Assembly: GCA_040882565.1 (NCBI GenBank)
Contig: JBBEAZ010000018.1
Coordinates: forward strand, 55,512 to 119,511
Source: CF-162 sp040882565
GTDB taxonomy: Bacteria > Chloroflexota > Dehalococcoidia > SM23-28-2 > RBG-16-64-32
Direction: 5' to 3'
Length of the DNA stretch: 64,000 nucleotides
The number at the start of each line of letters is the position of its first letter. The stretch's first letter is position 1. Both the position numbers and the translations under genes were made by a program. This document shows, one piece after another, positions 50,235-57,010 of this stretch. The notes beneath the pieces were generated by a model that saw nothing but the letters and a program-made list of their open reading frames with translations, made no database searches and was not told the origin of the DNA.

Positions 50235-50687
50235 ATGAGAGAACGAACCCTCATCCTCATCAAGCCAGACGCCATGCAGCGCGGCCTCGCCGGCGAGATC
50301 CTCTCGCGGCTCGAACGCCGCGGTCTGCGCATCGTCGCCGTCCGCATGCTGCGCGTCGACGACGCCATGGCGAAACACCACTACGGCGAGCACAAAGGCA
50401 AGCCTTTCTTCGCCGGGCTAGTCGAGTACATCACCTCAAGCCCCATCATCGCCGCTGTCCTCGAAGGCACCCGCGCGGTCGAAGTCGTGCGCAAGACGAT
50501 GGGCAAGACCAACCCGGCAGACGCCGAGCCCGGGACGATTCGCGGCGACCTCAGCCTCGAGATGGGCCGCAACCTGATCCACGGCTCCGACGGCCTCGAG
50601 TCGGCGGCGCGTGAGATCGCCCTCTTCTTCGACGAGTCGCAGCTGTTCAACTACGAGCGCGACGTCGACCGCTGGATCTTCGAATAG
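50235..50687 (+). CDS. ndk: nucleoside diphosphate kinase
   Basis: 150 residues: RTLILIKPDAMQRGLAGEILSRLERRGLRIVAVRML, VVRKTMGKTNPADAEPGTIRGDLSLEMGRNLIHGSDGLESAAREIALFF with the phospho-accepting His in NLIHGSDG. Balances NTP/NDP pools. TAGAAT at 50219-50224 is a possible -10 box. Confidence 0.95.
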   Translation: MRERTLILIKPDAMQRGLAGEILSRLERRGLRIVAVRMLRVDDAMAKHHYGEHKGKPFFAGLVEYITSSPIIAAVLEGTRAVEVVRKTMGKTNPADAEPGTIRGDLSLEMGRNLIHGSDGLESAAREIALFFDESQLFNYERDVDRWIFE

Positions 50688-50692
50688 CGGCG

Positions 50693-51040
50693 CTACTGGA
50701 TACGGACGACCGGCACCGCCGTGTGCCACAGGCGTTCGAGGTCATAGAACGCCCGCTCGGTCGGCGCAAAGATGTGCACGATCACGTCGCCGTAGTCCAG
50801 CAGCACCCAGCCGCTCTCAGAGGTGCCTTCGCGTCCCATCGGCCGCACCTTCTCCGACTTGCCGATCTCCTGGTCGATCGACTCCAGGATCGCGTCGATC
50901 TGGCGGTTGGAACCGGCGCTGGCGATGACAAAGTAATCGGCGAACGACGCCACGTTGCTGATGTCCAGCAACAGGATGTCCTCCGCCTGCTTGTCAGAGA
51001 GAATATCCGTGATTTTGTGCGCTAAGACTTCAGGTTGCAG
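50693..51040 (-). CDS. rsfS: ribosomal silencing factor RsfS (CTG start)
   Basis: 115 residues; core KITDILSDKQAEDILLLDISNVASFADYFVIASAGSNRQIDAILESI...SGWVLLDYGDVIVHIF, the DUF143/RsfS family that binds uL14 and blocks subunit joining. The conserved N-terminus (LQPEVLAHKITDIL) extends upstream of the first TTG. The only start candidate with a ribosome site is CTG at 51040, with GAGGAG 5 nt before it. Converges on ndk. Confidence 0.88.
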   Translation of the reverse strand: MQPEVLAHKITDILSDKQAEDILLLDISNVASFADYFVIASAGSNRQIDAILESIDQEIGKSEKVRPMGREGTSESGWVLLDYGDVIVHIFAPTERAFYDLERLWHTAVPVVRIQ

Positions 51041-51103
51041 ACGGGCTCCTCAGGTTCGATTTCTACCCACTTCCGGGTGCGTCATTATAACATGGGGGTA
51101 GAT

Positions 51104-52183
51104 ATGACTAAGAAGCGCGCAGTCGTCGCCATGTCCGGGGGAGTCGACTCCTCCGTCGCCGCCGGTCTCCTCGTCGAGCAGGGCTACGAGGTGATCGGCA
51201 TCACCATGCGTCTATGGACCGAGGAAGACCCAGACGCCGCCCGCCACCAGAAGCGCTGTTGCAGCGTCGAGGACACCGCCGACGCCCGCGCCGCCGCCGA
51301 TGTCCTCGGCGTCCGTCACTACGTCCTCAACCTCGAGCGTGAGTTCAAGGAGAACGTCGTCGACCGCTTTGTCGCCGAGTACACTCGCGGCCGCACGCCG
51401 AACCCATGCCTTTCCTGCAACGACCACGTGAAGTTCCGCCCGCTGCTCGAACACGCGATCGCCCTCGATGCCGACTACCTGGCGACGGGCCACTACGTCC
51501 GCGTCCACCACAACGACGACGGCGCCGACCTGCTACGCGCCGCCGATCCCGACAAAGACCAGTCGTACGTGCTCTACACGCTCGGCCAGGCGGAACTGAC
51601 GCGCACGCTCTTCCCGGTCGGCGAGTATCCGAAGGGCGAGATCCGCGAAATGGCGCGCCGCTGGTCACTCCCCAACGCCGACAAGCCGGACTCCGCCGAC
51701 ATCTGCTTCATCCCCTCCGGCGACTACCGCGCCTTCGTCCGCGAGCGCGTCCCGGTCTCAGCCGGCGACATCGTCGACATGGCCGGCGAAGCGGTCGGCC
51801 GCCACGAGGGCATCGTCAATTACACCGTCGGCCAGCGGCGCGGCCTCCCCGCCCGCGGTCCCGCCGAGCCGCTCTTCGTCGTCGACGTCGACGCCGAGAC
51901 GAACCGCGTCGTCGTCGGCCCGCACGAAGAACTGATGGCGACGGCCCTGCTCGCGGATGACCTGACGTGGGTCAGCGGCTCATCGCCAGCCCGCGACGCC
52001 TCGATGCAGGCGCGCATCCGCTATCGCAGCGAGCCCGTACCCGCGTCAATCGCCCCGAATAGCGACGACACAGCCGAAGTGCACTTCGAGCGCCCCCAGC
52101 GCGCCGTCACGCCGGGCCAGGCCGTCGTCTTCTACGACGGCGACCGCGTCCTCGGCGGCGGCACCATTGTCAGACGCCTGTAA
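51104..52183 (+). CDS. mnmA: tRNA-specific 2-thiouridylase MnmA
   Basis: 359 residues from the ATG that follows GGGGGT; an ATG 12 nt upstream is an alternative. PP-loop VAMSGGVDSSVAAGLL, catalytic Cys in TPNPCLSCNDHVKF and in DSADICFIPSGDYRAFV, then the C-terminal beta domains. Installs s2 on U34 of Lys, Glu and Gln tRNAs. A TATAAC near 51076 may be the -10 box. Confidence 0.95.
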   Translation: MTKKRAVVAMSGGVDSSVAAGLLVEQGYEVIGITMRLWTEEDPDAARHQKRCCSVEDTADARAAADVLGVRHYVLNLEREFKENVVDRFVAEYTRGRTPNPCLSCNDHVKFRPLLEHAIALDADYLATGHYVRVHHNDDGADLLRAADPDKDQSYVLYTLGQAELTRTLFPVGEYPKGEIREMARRWSLPNADKPDSADICFIPSGDYRAFVRERVPVSAGDIVDMAGEAVGRHEGIVNYTVGQRRGLPARGPAEPLFVVDVDAETNRVVVGPHEELMATALLADDLTWVSGSSPARDASMQARIRYRSEPVPASIAPNSDDTAEVHFERPQRAVTPGQAVVFYDGDRVLGGGTIVRRL

Positions 52184-52225
52184 TCAGCATCGCTCGTGAC
52201 GTCCCCGGGCGTTGCACGGCCCTTC

Positions 52226-52234
52226 TGCTATAAT
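52226..52234 (+). promoter_or_regulatory. extended -10 promoter
   Basis: TGCTATAAT, a perfect -10 with TGn extension, 33 nt ahead of the TTG at 52268. No good -35 is needed or seen. Confidence 0.65.
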
Positions 52235-52267
52235 CGCCAGCGTCGCTCAGATAGGGAGGTCAGAGAT

Positions 52268-52606
52268 TTGATCCTGTTGTCGGTAGAAGAAGTACGTGAC
52301 TACTCGATCATCGTTTACTGCATCCTCGGTGCGGTCCTCTTCTTCCTCGCGTGCTTCTTTACGGTGGCTTTGGGCCTGACATCCTGGGGCGCCGTCAGCC
52401 GTGTGCGCAAGATCCTCAAGGAGAGCGTCCAGCCGGCCGCGCAGAACGTGAAGGACACCACAGAGAACGTCAAGGGCACCGTCGCCTTCGTGTCCGACAA
52501 CGCCGTCAAGCCGGTGGTCAAGGCCTACGGCGCGGCTGCCGGCGCGAGGCGCTTCGTCAGCGTCGCCGCGAAGTTCGCCAACCGCGGCAAGAAGGAGAAA
52601 GCATAG
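52268..52606 (+). CDS. small single-pass membrane protein, DUF948-like
   Basis: 112 residues from TTG preceded by GGGAGGT. N-terminal helix SIIVYCILGAVLFFLACFFTVALGLTSWGAV, then an amphipathic stretch with VKDTTENVKGTVAFVSDNAVKPVVKAYGAA, like DUF948/YtxH-type envelope proteins. Two-gene operon with the next protein (adjacent codons). Possible cell-envelope stress role; inference. Confidence 0.75.
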   Translation: MILLSVEEVRDYSIIVYCILGAVLFFLACFFTVALGLTSWGAVSRVRKILKESVQPAAQNVKDTTENVKGTVAFVSDNAVKPVVKAYGAAAGARRFVSVAAKFANRGKKEKA

Positions 52607-52873
52607 ATGCGTTTCGTGCTAGGAGTCCTCATCGGTTTCGGCATCGGGTTCGCGGGCGCCGTCCTCTTCGCCCCCGAGAAGGCCAAGCCAACGGTTACCG
52701 GCGGATCGCTCGGCCTTCAGGCCACCAACGGCTCCGGCGGCGTCAAGTCCGCCTTCGACGCCGTCCGCAAGCAGCTTGACGAAGCGCGCACCGAGGCCCG
52801 CAAAGCCCAGCGCGACGCCGAAAAAGAACTCACCGAGCGCTACGAGCGCAGCGTCTCCCGCCCCGCCAAGTAG
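52607..52873 (+). CDS. YtxH-like small membrane protein
   Basis: 88 residues: MRFVLGVLIGFGIGFAGAVLFAPEKAK at the N-terminus (Gly-rich membrane helix followed by the APEKG-like motif of YtxH) and a charged helical tail (VRKQLDEARTEARKAQRDAEKELTERYERS). Begins immediately after the stop of the preceding membrane protein gene. Confidence 0.8.
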   Translation: MRFVLGVLIGFGIGFAGAVLFAPEKAKPTVTGGSLGLQATNGSGGVKSAFDAVRKQLDEARTEARKAQRDAEKELTERYERSVSRPAK

Positions 52874-52884
52874 CCCCGACAGTG

Positions 52885-52940
52885 TTCCCTGAGCCCCGCG
52901 TCAGCGGGAGCGAAGGGCCTCGGCGCAGCGAAGGCGAGCA
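52885..52940 (+). repeat. intergenic repeat family B, copy 3
   Basis: TTCCCTGAG, a CCCCGCGTCAGCGGGAG hairpin in place of GAA, then CGAAGGGCCTCGGCGCAGCG and AAGGCGAGCA. The same block as copies 1 and 2 with an internal hairpin; followed by family A copy 9. Confidence 0.8.
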
Positions 52941-53088
52941 TACGAAACCCCGCCCCGCCGTGCCTGCGTTCGCGCTCGCCCTGACGTCCGCGCAACACAC
53001 AGCATCGGTCCGCGATGTGCGACGATGTTCCTCTCCAGAACGTCATAGCCCTCCGCAATTTGCACTAACGTCGGCTTTGGCCTGACGC

Positions 53089-53167
53089 GAGGGTGCAGCG
53101 GGGCCGCTGCTGGGGGGTTCGGGGGGTGTCCCCCGACTCCTTATCTCCCCAGGGGGGGTGGGGCGGA
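53089..53167 (+). repeat. intergenic repeat family A, copy 9 (short subtype)
   Basis: GAGGGTGCAGCGGGGCCGCT, GCTGGGGGGTTCGGGGGGTG, TCCCCCGACTCC, then GGGGGGGTGGGGCGG. Confidence 0.82.
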
Positions 53168-53207
53168 ACGATCCCCCGAACGCCGGTTGGCCGAGCACCC
53201 AATACAG

Positions 53208-53297
53208 TGCGGTAACATAAATACCGGAGGGGTGCCGGAGTGGTTGATCGGGACGGTCTCGAAAACCGTTGTACGTCTTTGGCGTACCGTGGGTTCG
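53208..53297 (+). repeat. 90-bp direct repeat, unit 1 (tRNA-Ser 5' part and upstream)
   Basis: Identical to 53602-53691 at an offset of 394 bp. Covers 18 bp upstream (GCGGTAACATAAATACC, a -10-like segment) and the tRNA-Ser sequence up to the T-loop TTCG. Confidence 0.95.
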
Positions 53298-53340
53298 CCC
53301 GGACGGGCGCCCGTAGGGCGAATCCTCACCTCCTTTGCCA
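53226..53340 (+). tRNA. tRNA-Ser(CGA) copy with 23-nt hairpin inserted in the T-loop
   Basis: Identical to the intact copy at 53620 from acceptor GGAGGGG through the anticodon (CTCGAAA loop, CGA), variable arm and T-stem GTGGG. The T-loop reads TTC, 23 extra nt (53297-53319), then GAATC. The insert pairs GCCC with GGGC and ACGGG with CCCGT. The 3' side still pairs: CTCAC with GTGGG, CTCCTTT with GGAGGGG using G-U pairs, and CCA is encoded. All stem differences from the intact copy are C to T. Whether it is transcribed or processed is unknown. Confidence 0.75.
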
Positions 53341-53351
53341 CGGCCAAGACG

Positions 53352-53609
53352 ATGTTCCATGTCTACGTTCTGCGCAGCAACAAGGACGGTCGTCTTTACA
53401 CGGGCGTCACCGGTGATCTGAGGAGGCGCCTCGCTGAACACAACCGTGGCATCGTGCGGTCGACTGCCTCGCGATGACCGTTGGTCCTCGCTTACTCCGA
53501 GGAGTTCGATAGCAAGCCCGAGGCAATGAGGCGCGAAGCCTATTTCAAGACCGCGGAGGGCGGAGCACTCAAGCACCACCTCGTCGAGCAGGCGAATTCA
53601 TTGCGGTAA
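53352..53609 (+). pseudogene. small GIY-YIG nuclease (YhbQ-like) with in-frame TGA
   Basis: An 86-codon frame: MFHVYVLRSNKDGRLYTGVT then GDLRRRLAEHNRGIVRSTAS, R, TGA (53475-53477), PLVLAYSEEFDSKPEAMRRE, AYFKTAEGGALKHHLVEQ, stop TAA at 53607. Both halves match the standalone GIY-YIG family (GIY, YIG, Arg, Glu in MRREAYFKT). The TGA sits where the family has Arg (CGA), so one C to T change explains it. It lies between the two tRNA-Ser copies, and its last codons run into the repeat. Confidence 0.8.
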
Positions 53610-53691
53610 CATAAATACCGGAGGGGTGCCGGAGTGGTTGATCGGGACGGTCTCGAAAACCGTTGTACGTCTTTGGCGTACCGTGGGTTCG
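53602..53691 (+). repeat. 90-bp direct repeat, unit 2
   Basis: Second copy of 53208-53297. It supplies the promoter-proximal segment and 5' part of the intact tRNA-Ser and also encodes the last codons (LR, stop) of the GIY-YIG gene. Confidence 0.95.
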
Positions 53692-53710
53692 AATCCCACC
53701 CCCTCCGCCA
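53620..53710 (+). tRNA. tRNA-Ser(CGA)
   Basis: 91 nt with CCA. Acceptor GGAGGGG/CCCCTCC, anticodon arm ACGGT-CTCGAAA-ACCGT, long variable arm GTACGTCTTTGGCGTAC, T arm GTGGG-TTCGAAT-CCCAC. All stems perfect; the functional copy. Confidence 0.95.
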
Positions 53711-53765
53711 TCCTCACCCTTGGAACACGGACAATTCCGAGGCCTTGGATTCCAAGTTCTTCCGC

Positions 53766-53855
53766 GGAGGGGTGCCAGAGTGGTTGATTGGGCACGCCTG
53801 GAAAGCGTGTGTACCTGCAAGGGTACCGCGGGTTCGAATCCCGCCCCCTCCGCCA
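53766..53855 (+). tRNA. tRNA-Ser(GGA)
   Basis: 90 nt with CCA. Acceptor GGAGGGG/CCCCTCC, anticodon arm CACGC-CTGGAAA-GCGTG, variable arm GTACCTGCAAGGGTAC, T arm GCGGG-TTCGAAT-CCCGC. Confidence 0.95.
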
Positions 53856-53910
53856 TCCTTCGCTAGCAGCACCCCTTGACCGGGTGCGCCCGACACTCGA
53901 CCCTTAGCGC

Positions 53911-54582
53911 ATGACCAAACGCGCCCTCGACCCGGTCGACGCTCTCCGCCTCCTCAACGGCGGCCCCGTCGTCCTCCTCACCACTCGCTGGCGCGACAAG
54001 ACCGATGTCATGCCCGTAATCTGGACGACGCCGCTCTCACGTGTGCCTCCGTTCATCGGCGTTGTCGTCAACCAGGCGCGACACACGCACGACATGGTGC
54101 GATTCTCCGAGGAGTTCGCTCTGAACTTCCCTGCCCGCGACCTGATGAACCACAGCCAGTACATGGGGACTGTCTCCGGCGCGGACGTCGACAAGATCGA
54201 ACTCACCAAATTGCCGACGTACCGTGCCTCGAAGGTAACCGCGCCCCTGATCGAGAACTGCATCGCCTGGATCGAGTGCGGCCTGGAGGACACGATGCGC
54301 ATCGGCGACCACACGCTCTTCATCGGCCGCGTGCTCGTCGTCCAGGCGGACGAAGAAGCCTTCGACGGCACCTGGCTCCTCGACGACCCGGAGTACCGCC
54401 CGCTCCACTACCTCGGCGTCGACCGCTACGCCACCCTCGGCAAGCCCCTTACCGCGGAGCTTCGCACCACGGACGACGGCGCTATCGACCTCGGCGAGAC
54501 CGGGGAAGAGCGGGAAAAGCGCCTCGAGGCCGACGCCCTCGAACGCGAACGCCGCGAGCGCGAGGGCGAAGAACCGGAATAG
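53911..54582 (+). CDS. flavin reductase-like FMN-binding protein
   Basis: 223 residues: GGPVVLLTTRWRDKTDVMPVIWTTPLSRVPPFIGVVVNQARHTHDMVRFSEEFALNFPARDLMNHSQYMGTVSGADVDKIE, the flavin-reductase split barrel (NPP motif replaced by SRVPPF). Likely reduces flavin or acts as a reductase partner. A charged C-terminal helix (EREKRLEADALERERREREGEE) extends the family. Adjacent to the hydrolase gene (1 bp apart). Confidence 0.85.
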   Translation: MTKRALDPVDALRLLNGGPVVLLTTRWRDKTDVMPVIWTTPLSRVPPFIGVVVNQARHTHDMVRFSEEFALNFPARDLMNHSQYMGTVSGADVDKIELTKLPTYRASKVTAPLIENCIAWIECGLEDTMRIGDHTLFIGRVLVVQADEEAFDGTWLLDDPEYRPLHYLGVDRYATLGKPLTAELRTTDDGAIDLGETGEEREKRLEADALERERREREGEEPE

Positions 54583-54583
54583 C

Positions 54584-55444
54584 ATGCCCTTCCTCAGCGC
54601 CAACGGCATCGAGATCAACTACGAGATCCACGGCAGCGGCCCTGCCACACCCCTCGTCATGTCCCACGGCTTCTCCGGCTACCTCGGCCAGTGGAAGCCC
54701 GCCCTCCTCCGGCTCGCCGACAAGCGCCCGCTGATCCTCTACGACATCCGCGGCCACGGCGACTCGACCGTGCCGGACGACCCGGAGGCCTACTCCGTCC
54801 CGATCTACGCCGCGGACCTGGCCGCGCTCCTCGACGCGCTCGGCATCGAGCGCGCCCACGTCGGCGGCCAGTCGCTCGGCGGCATGCTCTCCGCCCAGTT
54901 CGCCATCGACTTCCCGGACAAGTGCGCGTCCGCCCTCCTCTGCGACACCACCTGCGGCAACGCCGTCGACCCCGGCCTCGGCGGCGACTGGGAGCGCTTC
55001 GTCCAGAAGGCGATCAGCGAGCGTGGCGAAAACGTCAAGAAGCTGGGCATGGAGGAAGCCTTCCGCCGCGACTTCGAGTGGCGCTCACAACACGACCCGA
55101 ACTGGGCGGACAGCCCCTACACCCTCGAAGACTTCCTCAAGCGCGCACGCTCCACCCCGGCCCTGGGCTATATCGGCGCCGCGAAGGCCATCGTCGAACG
55201 GCCGGACCTGACCGACCGCGTCGGCGGCATCACGGCCCCTGTCCTGATCATGGTCGGCGACCGCGACGGCTTCTACCCCTGCGGCCTCCGCGACCACACC
55301 CTCATCCCCGGCTCCCGCCTCGTGGTCCGCAAGGGTTGCGCCCACGGCTATCGCTGGCACCCCGAAACCTGGCTCGCCGAAGCCGAAGCCTTCCTCACCG
55401 ACGTCGCCGCCGGCCACCCCGTCGCCGCCAAGCGCGAAGTCTAA
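54584..55444 (+). CDS. alpha/beta hydrolase
   Basis: 286 residues. Oxyanion HGFSGYLGQW, DIRGHGDSTVPDDPEAYSVP, nucleophile elbow HVGGQSLGGMLSAQF, Asp candidate in LIMVGDRDGFYPC, and His in KGCAHGYRWHPE. Esterase, dehalogenase or C-C hydrolase class; the substrate cannot be assigned. Follows the flavin reductase gene immediately, so a two-gene operon is likely. Confidence 0.87.
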   Translation: MPFLSANGIEINYEIHGSGPATPLVMSHGFSGYLGQWKPALLRLADKRPLILYDIRGHGDSTVPDDPEAYSVPIYAADLAALLDALGIERAHVGGQSLGGMLSAQFAIDFPDKCASALLCDTTCGNAVDPGLGGDWERFVQKAISERGENVKKLGMEEAFRRDFEWRSQHDPNWADSPYTLEDFLKRARSTPALGYIGAAKAIVERPDLTDRVGGITAPVLIMVGDRDGFYPCGLRDHTLIPGSRLVVRKGCAHGYRWHPETWLAEAEAFLTDVAAGHPVAAKREV

Positions 55445-55466
55445 CGACTCGCGCCGCCCTCCAAAC

Positions 55467-55562
55467 GTAGGGGCGAGGCACACCCCGCATCGCCCTCACA
55501 TTTCGCCGTGCGCGTGCTTCGCCCCGGACGCCCCTCCGTGGGACGACGCATGCCACGTGCAC
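55467..55562 (+). repeat. intergenic repeat family C, copy 2
   Basis: GTAGGGGCGAGGCACACCCC, CGCCCTCACATTTCGCCGTG, CGCGTGCTTCGCCCCGGACG, CCCCTCCGTGGGACGACGC. Same layout as copy 1, including the following CCACGTGCACC linker, and followed by family A copy 10. Confidence 0.82.
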
Positions 55563-55587
55563 CCAACCCGCGTCCGTGCACCAACGC

Positions 55588-55725
55588 CAAGGTGCAGCGG
55601 CGTCGCTGCCGGGGGGTTCGGGGGGGACGCCCCCCCGAAAGTCCAATTTTTTTCTTGGGGGGTTGGGTGGGGCGGTGCGGCTCGCTCCGGTGTACACAAG
55701 TGGAGCAAGACGCCAAACGGTGCGG
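55588..55725 (+). repeat. intergenic repeat family A, copy 10 (short subtype)
   Basis: CAAGGTGCAGCGGCGTCGCT, GCCGGGGGGTTCGGGGGGGA, CGCCCCCCCGAAAGTCC, then GGGGGGTTGGGTGGGGCGG and the tail GTGTACACAAGTGGAGC. Nothing else is seen in 55445-55812. Confidence 0.85.
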
Positions 55726-55812
55726 AGTGCCTTACTGCTTCCAACCTTGACGCGCACGTAAGAGTCTCCGATAATCCCCCTGAACCCTAACGCCGAGCCC
55801 AAGGAGCACCCG

Positions 55813-56997
55813 ATGGACTTTCGCCTGACCCCCGAAGAAGAAGCCTTTCGCAAGGAAGTCCAGGAATTCATCACCACCGAGTGCCCGCCCTCCCTCCGCA
55901 CCGGCGGCGGATTTTCCTTCTCCAACGCCGGCGACTACATGGCCTGGCGCATGAAGATCGCGGGCAAGGGTTGGGTCGCGCCCGCCTGGCCGAAGGAGTA
56001 CGGCGGCGCCGGCATGACCATCATGGAGCAGTTCGTCTACAACATGGAAACCGCCCGCCTGCGCGCCCCCGCCCCGATCTACATCGGCGGACTCGGCGTC
56101 GCCGTCCTCGGCCCCACCATCCTTGTCTACGGCAGCGACGAGCAGAAGCAGGAGTACATCCCGGGCATCCTCAGCGGCAAGGAGATGTGGTGCCAGGGCT
56201 TCAGCGAGCCCGAGTCCGGCTCCGACCTCGCCTCCCTCAAGACCCGCGCCGTCCGCGACGGCGACGACTACGTCATCAACGGCCAGAAGATCTGGACGAC
56301 GGTTGCCCACATGGCGAAGTACATGCTCTGCCTCTGCCGTACCGACCCCGATGTGCCCAAGCACAAGGGCATCTCCTACTTCGTCATCCCCATGGACACC
56401 CCCGGCGTCACCGTCCGCCCCCTCATCAACATGGCCGGCGGCCACGAGTTCAACGAAGTCTTCTTCGAGGACGTCCGTGTCCCCGCGAAGAATCTCCTCG
56501 GCGAGGAGAACCGCGGCTGGTACATGGCGGTGACCACACTCGACATCGAGCGTTCCAACATCGGTTCAGCCGTTGGCCAGCACCAGTCCGTCGAGGACCT
56601 GATCGCCTTCGCGAAGGAACACAAGGACAACGGCCAGGCGTCCACCTCCACCAACCCGGGCATGCGCACCGAACTGGTCGAGCGACTGATCGAGGCCGAA
56701 TGCTCGATGATGCTCTCCTACCGCCTGATCACGATGCAGAACCGCGGCCTCATCCCCAATTACGAAGCGTCGGCGACCAAGCTCTACTCGATGGAGCTAA
56801 ACCAGCGCATCGCCAACACCGGTCTCAAGCTGCTCGGCACTTACGGCCAGCTGGCCGGCGGCAGCAAGTGGGCGCCGCTACAGGGCCGGCTGACGCACAC
56901 ATATCTGCGCTCCGTGGCCAACACCATCGAGGGCGGCACGACGGAGATCCAGAAGAACATCGTGGCCACCCGCGGGCTCGGCCTGCCTCGCGAGTAA
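55813..56997 (+). CDS. acyl-CoA dehydrogenase
   Basis: 394 residues with the three ACAD domains: MDFRLTPEEEAFRKEVQEFI, CQGFSEPESGSDLASLKTRAVRDGDDYVINGQKIWTTVAHMAKYMLCLCRTD (FAD/substrate motif), and the helical C-terminus with NTIEGGTTEIQKNIVATRGLGLPR. The first of these patterns suits FadE-type enzymes. Introduces the alpha-beta double bond of an acyl-CoA with FAD; electrons pass to ETF. Confidence 0.92.
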   Translation: MDFRLTPEEEAFRKEVQEFITTECPPSLRTGGGFSFSNAGDYMAWRMKIAGKGWVAPAWPKEYGGAGMTIMEQFVYNMETARLRAPAPIYIGGLGVAVLGPTILVYGSDEQKQEYIPGILSGKEMWCQGFSEPESGSDLASLKTRAVRDGDDYVINGQKIWTTVAHMAKYMLCLCRTDPDVPKHKGISYFVIPMDTPGVTVRPLINMAGGHEFNEVFFEDVRVPAKNLLGEENRGWYMAVTTLDIERSNIGSAVGQHQSVEDLIAFAKEHKDNGQASTSTNPGMRTELVERLIEAECSMMLSYRLITMQNRGLIPNYEASATKLYSMELNQRIANTGLKLLGTYGQLAGGSKWAPLQGRLTHTYLRSVANTIEGGTTEIQKNIVATRGLGLPRE

Positions 56998-57010
56998 CCA
57001 GCTTCGCCCG

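Noticed and set aside
53187..53477. A 96-aa protein starting inside tRNA-Ser and running into the GIY-YIG gene.
   Set aside because: The first 55 codons are tRNA sequence; the real GIY-YIG start is the ATG at 53352.
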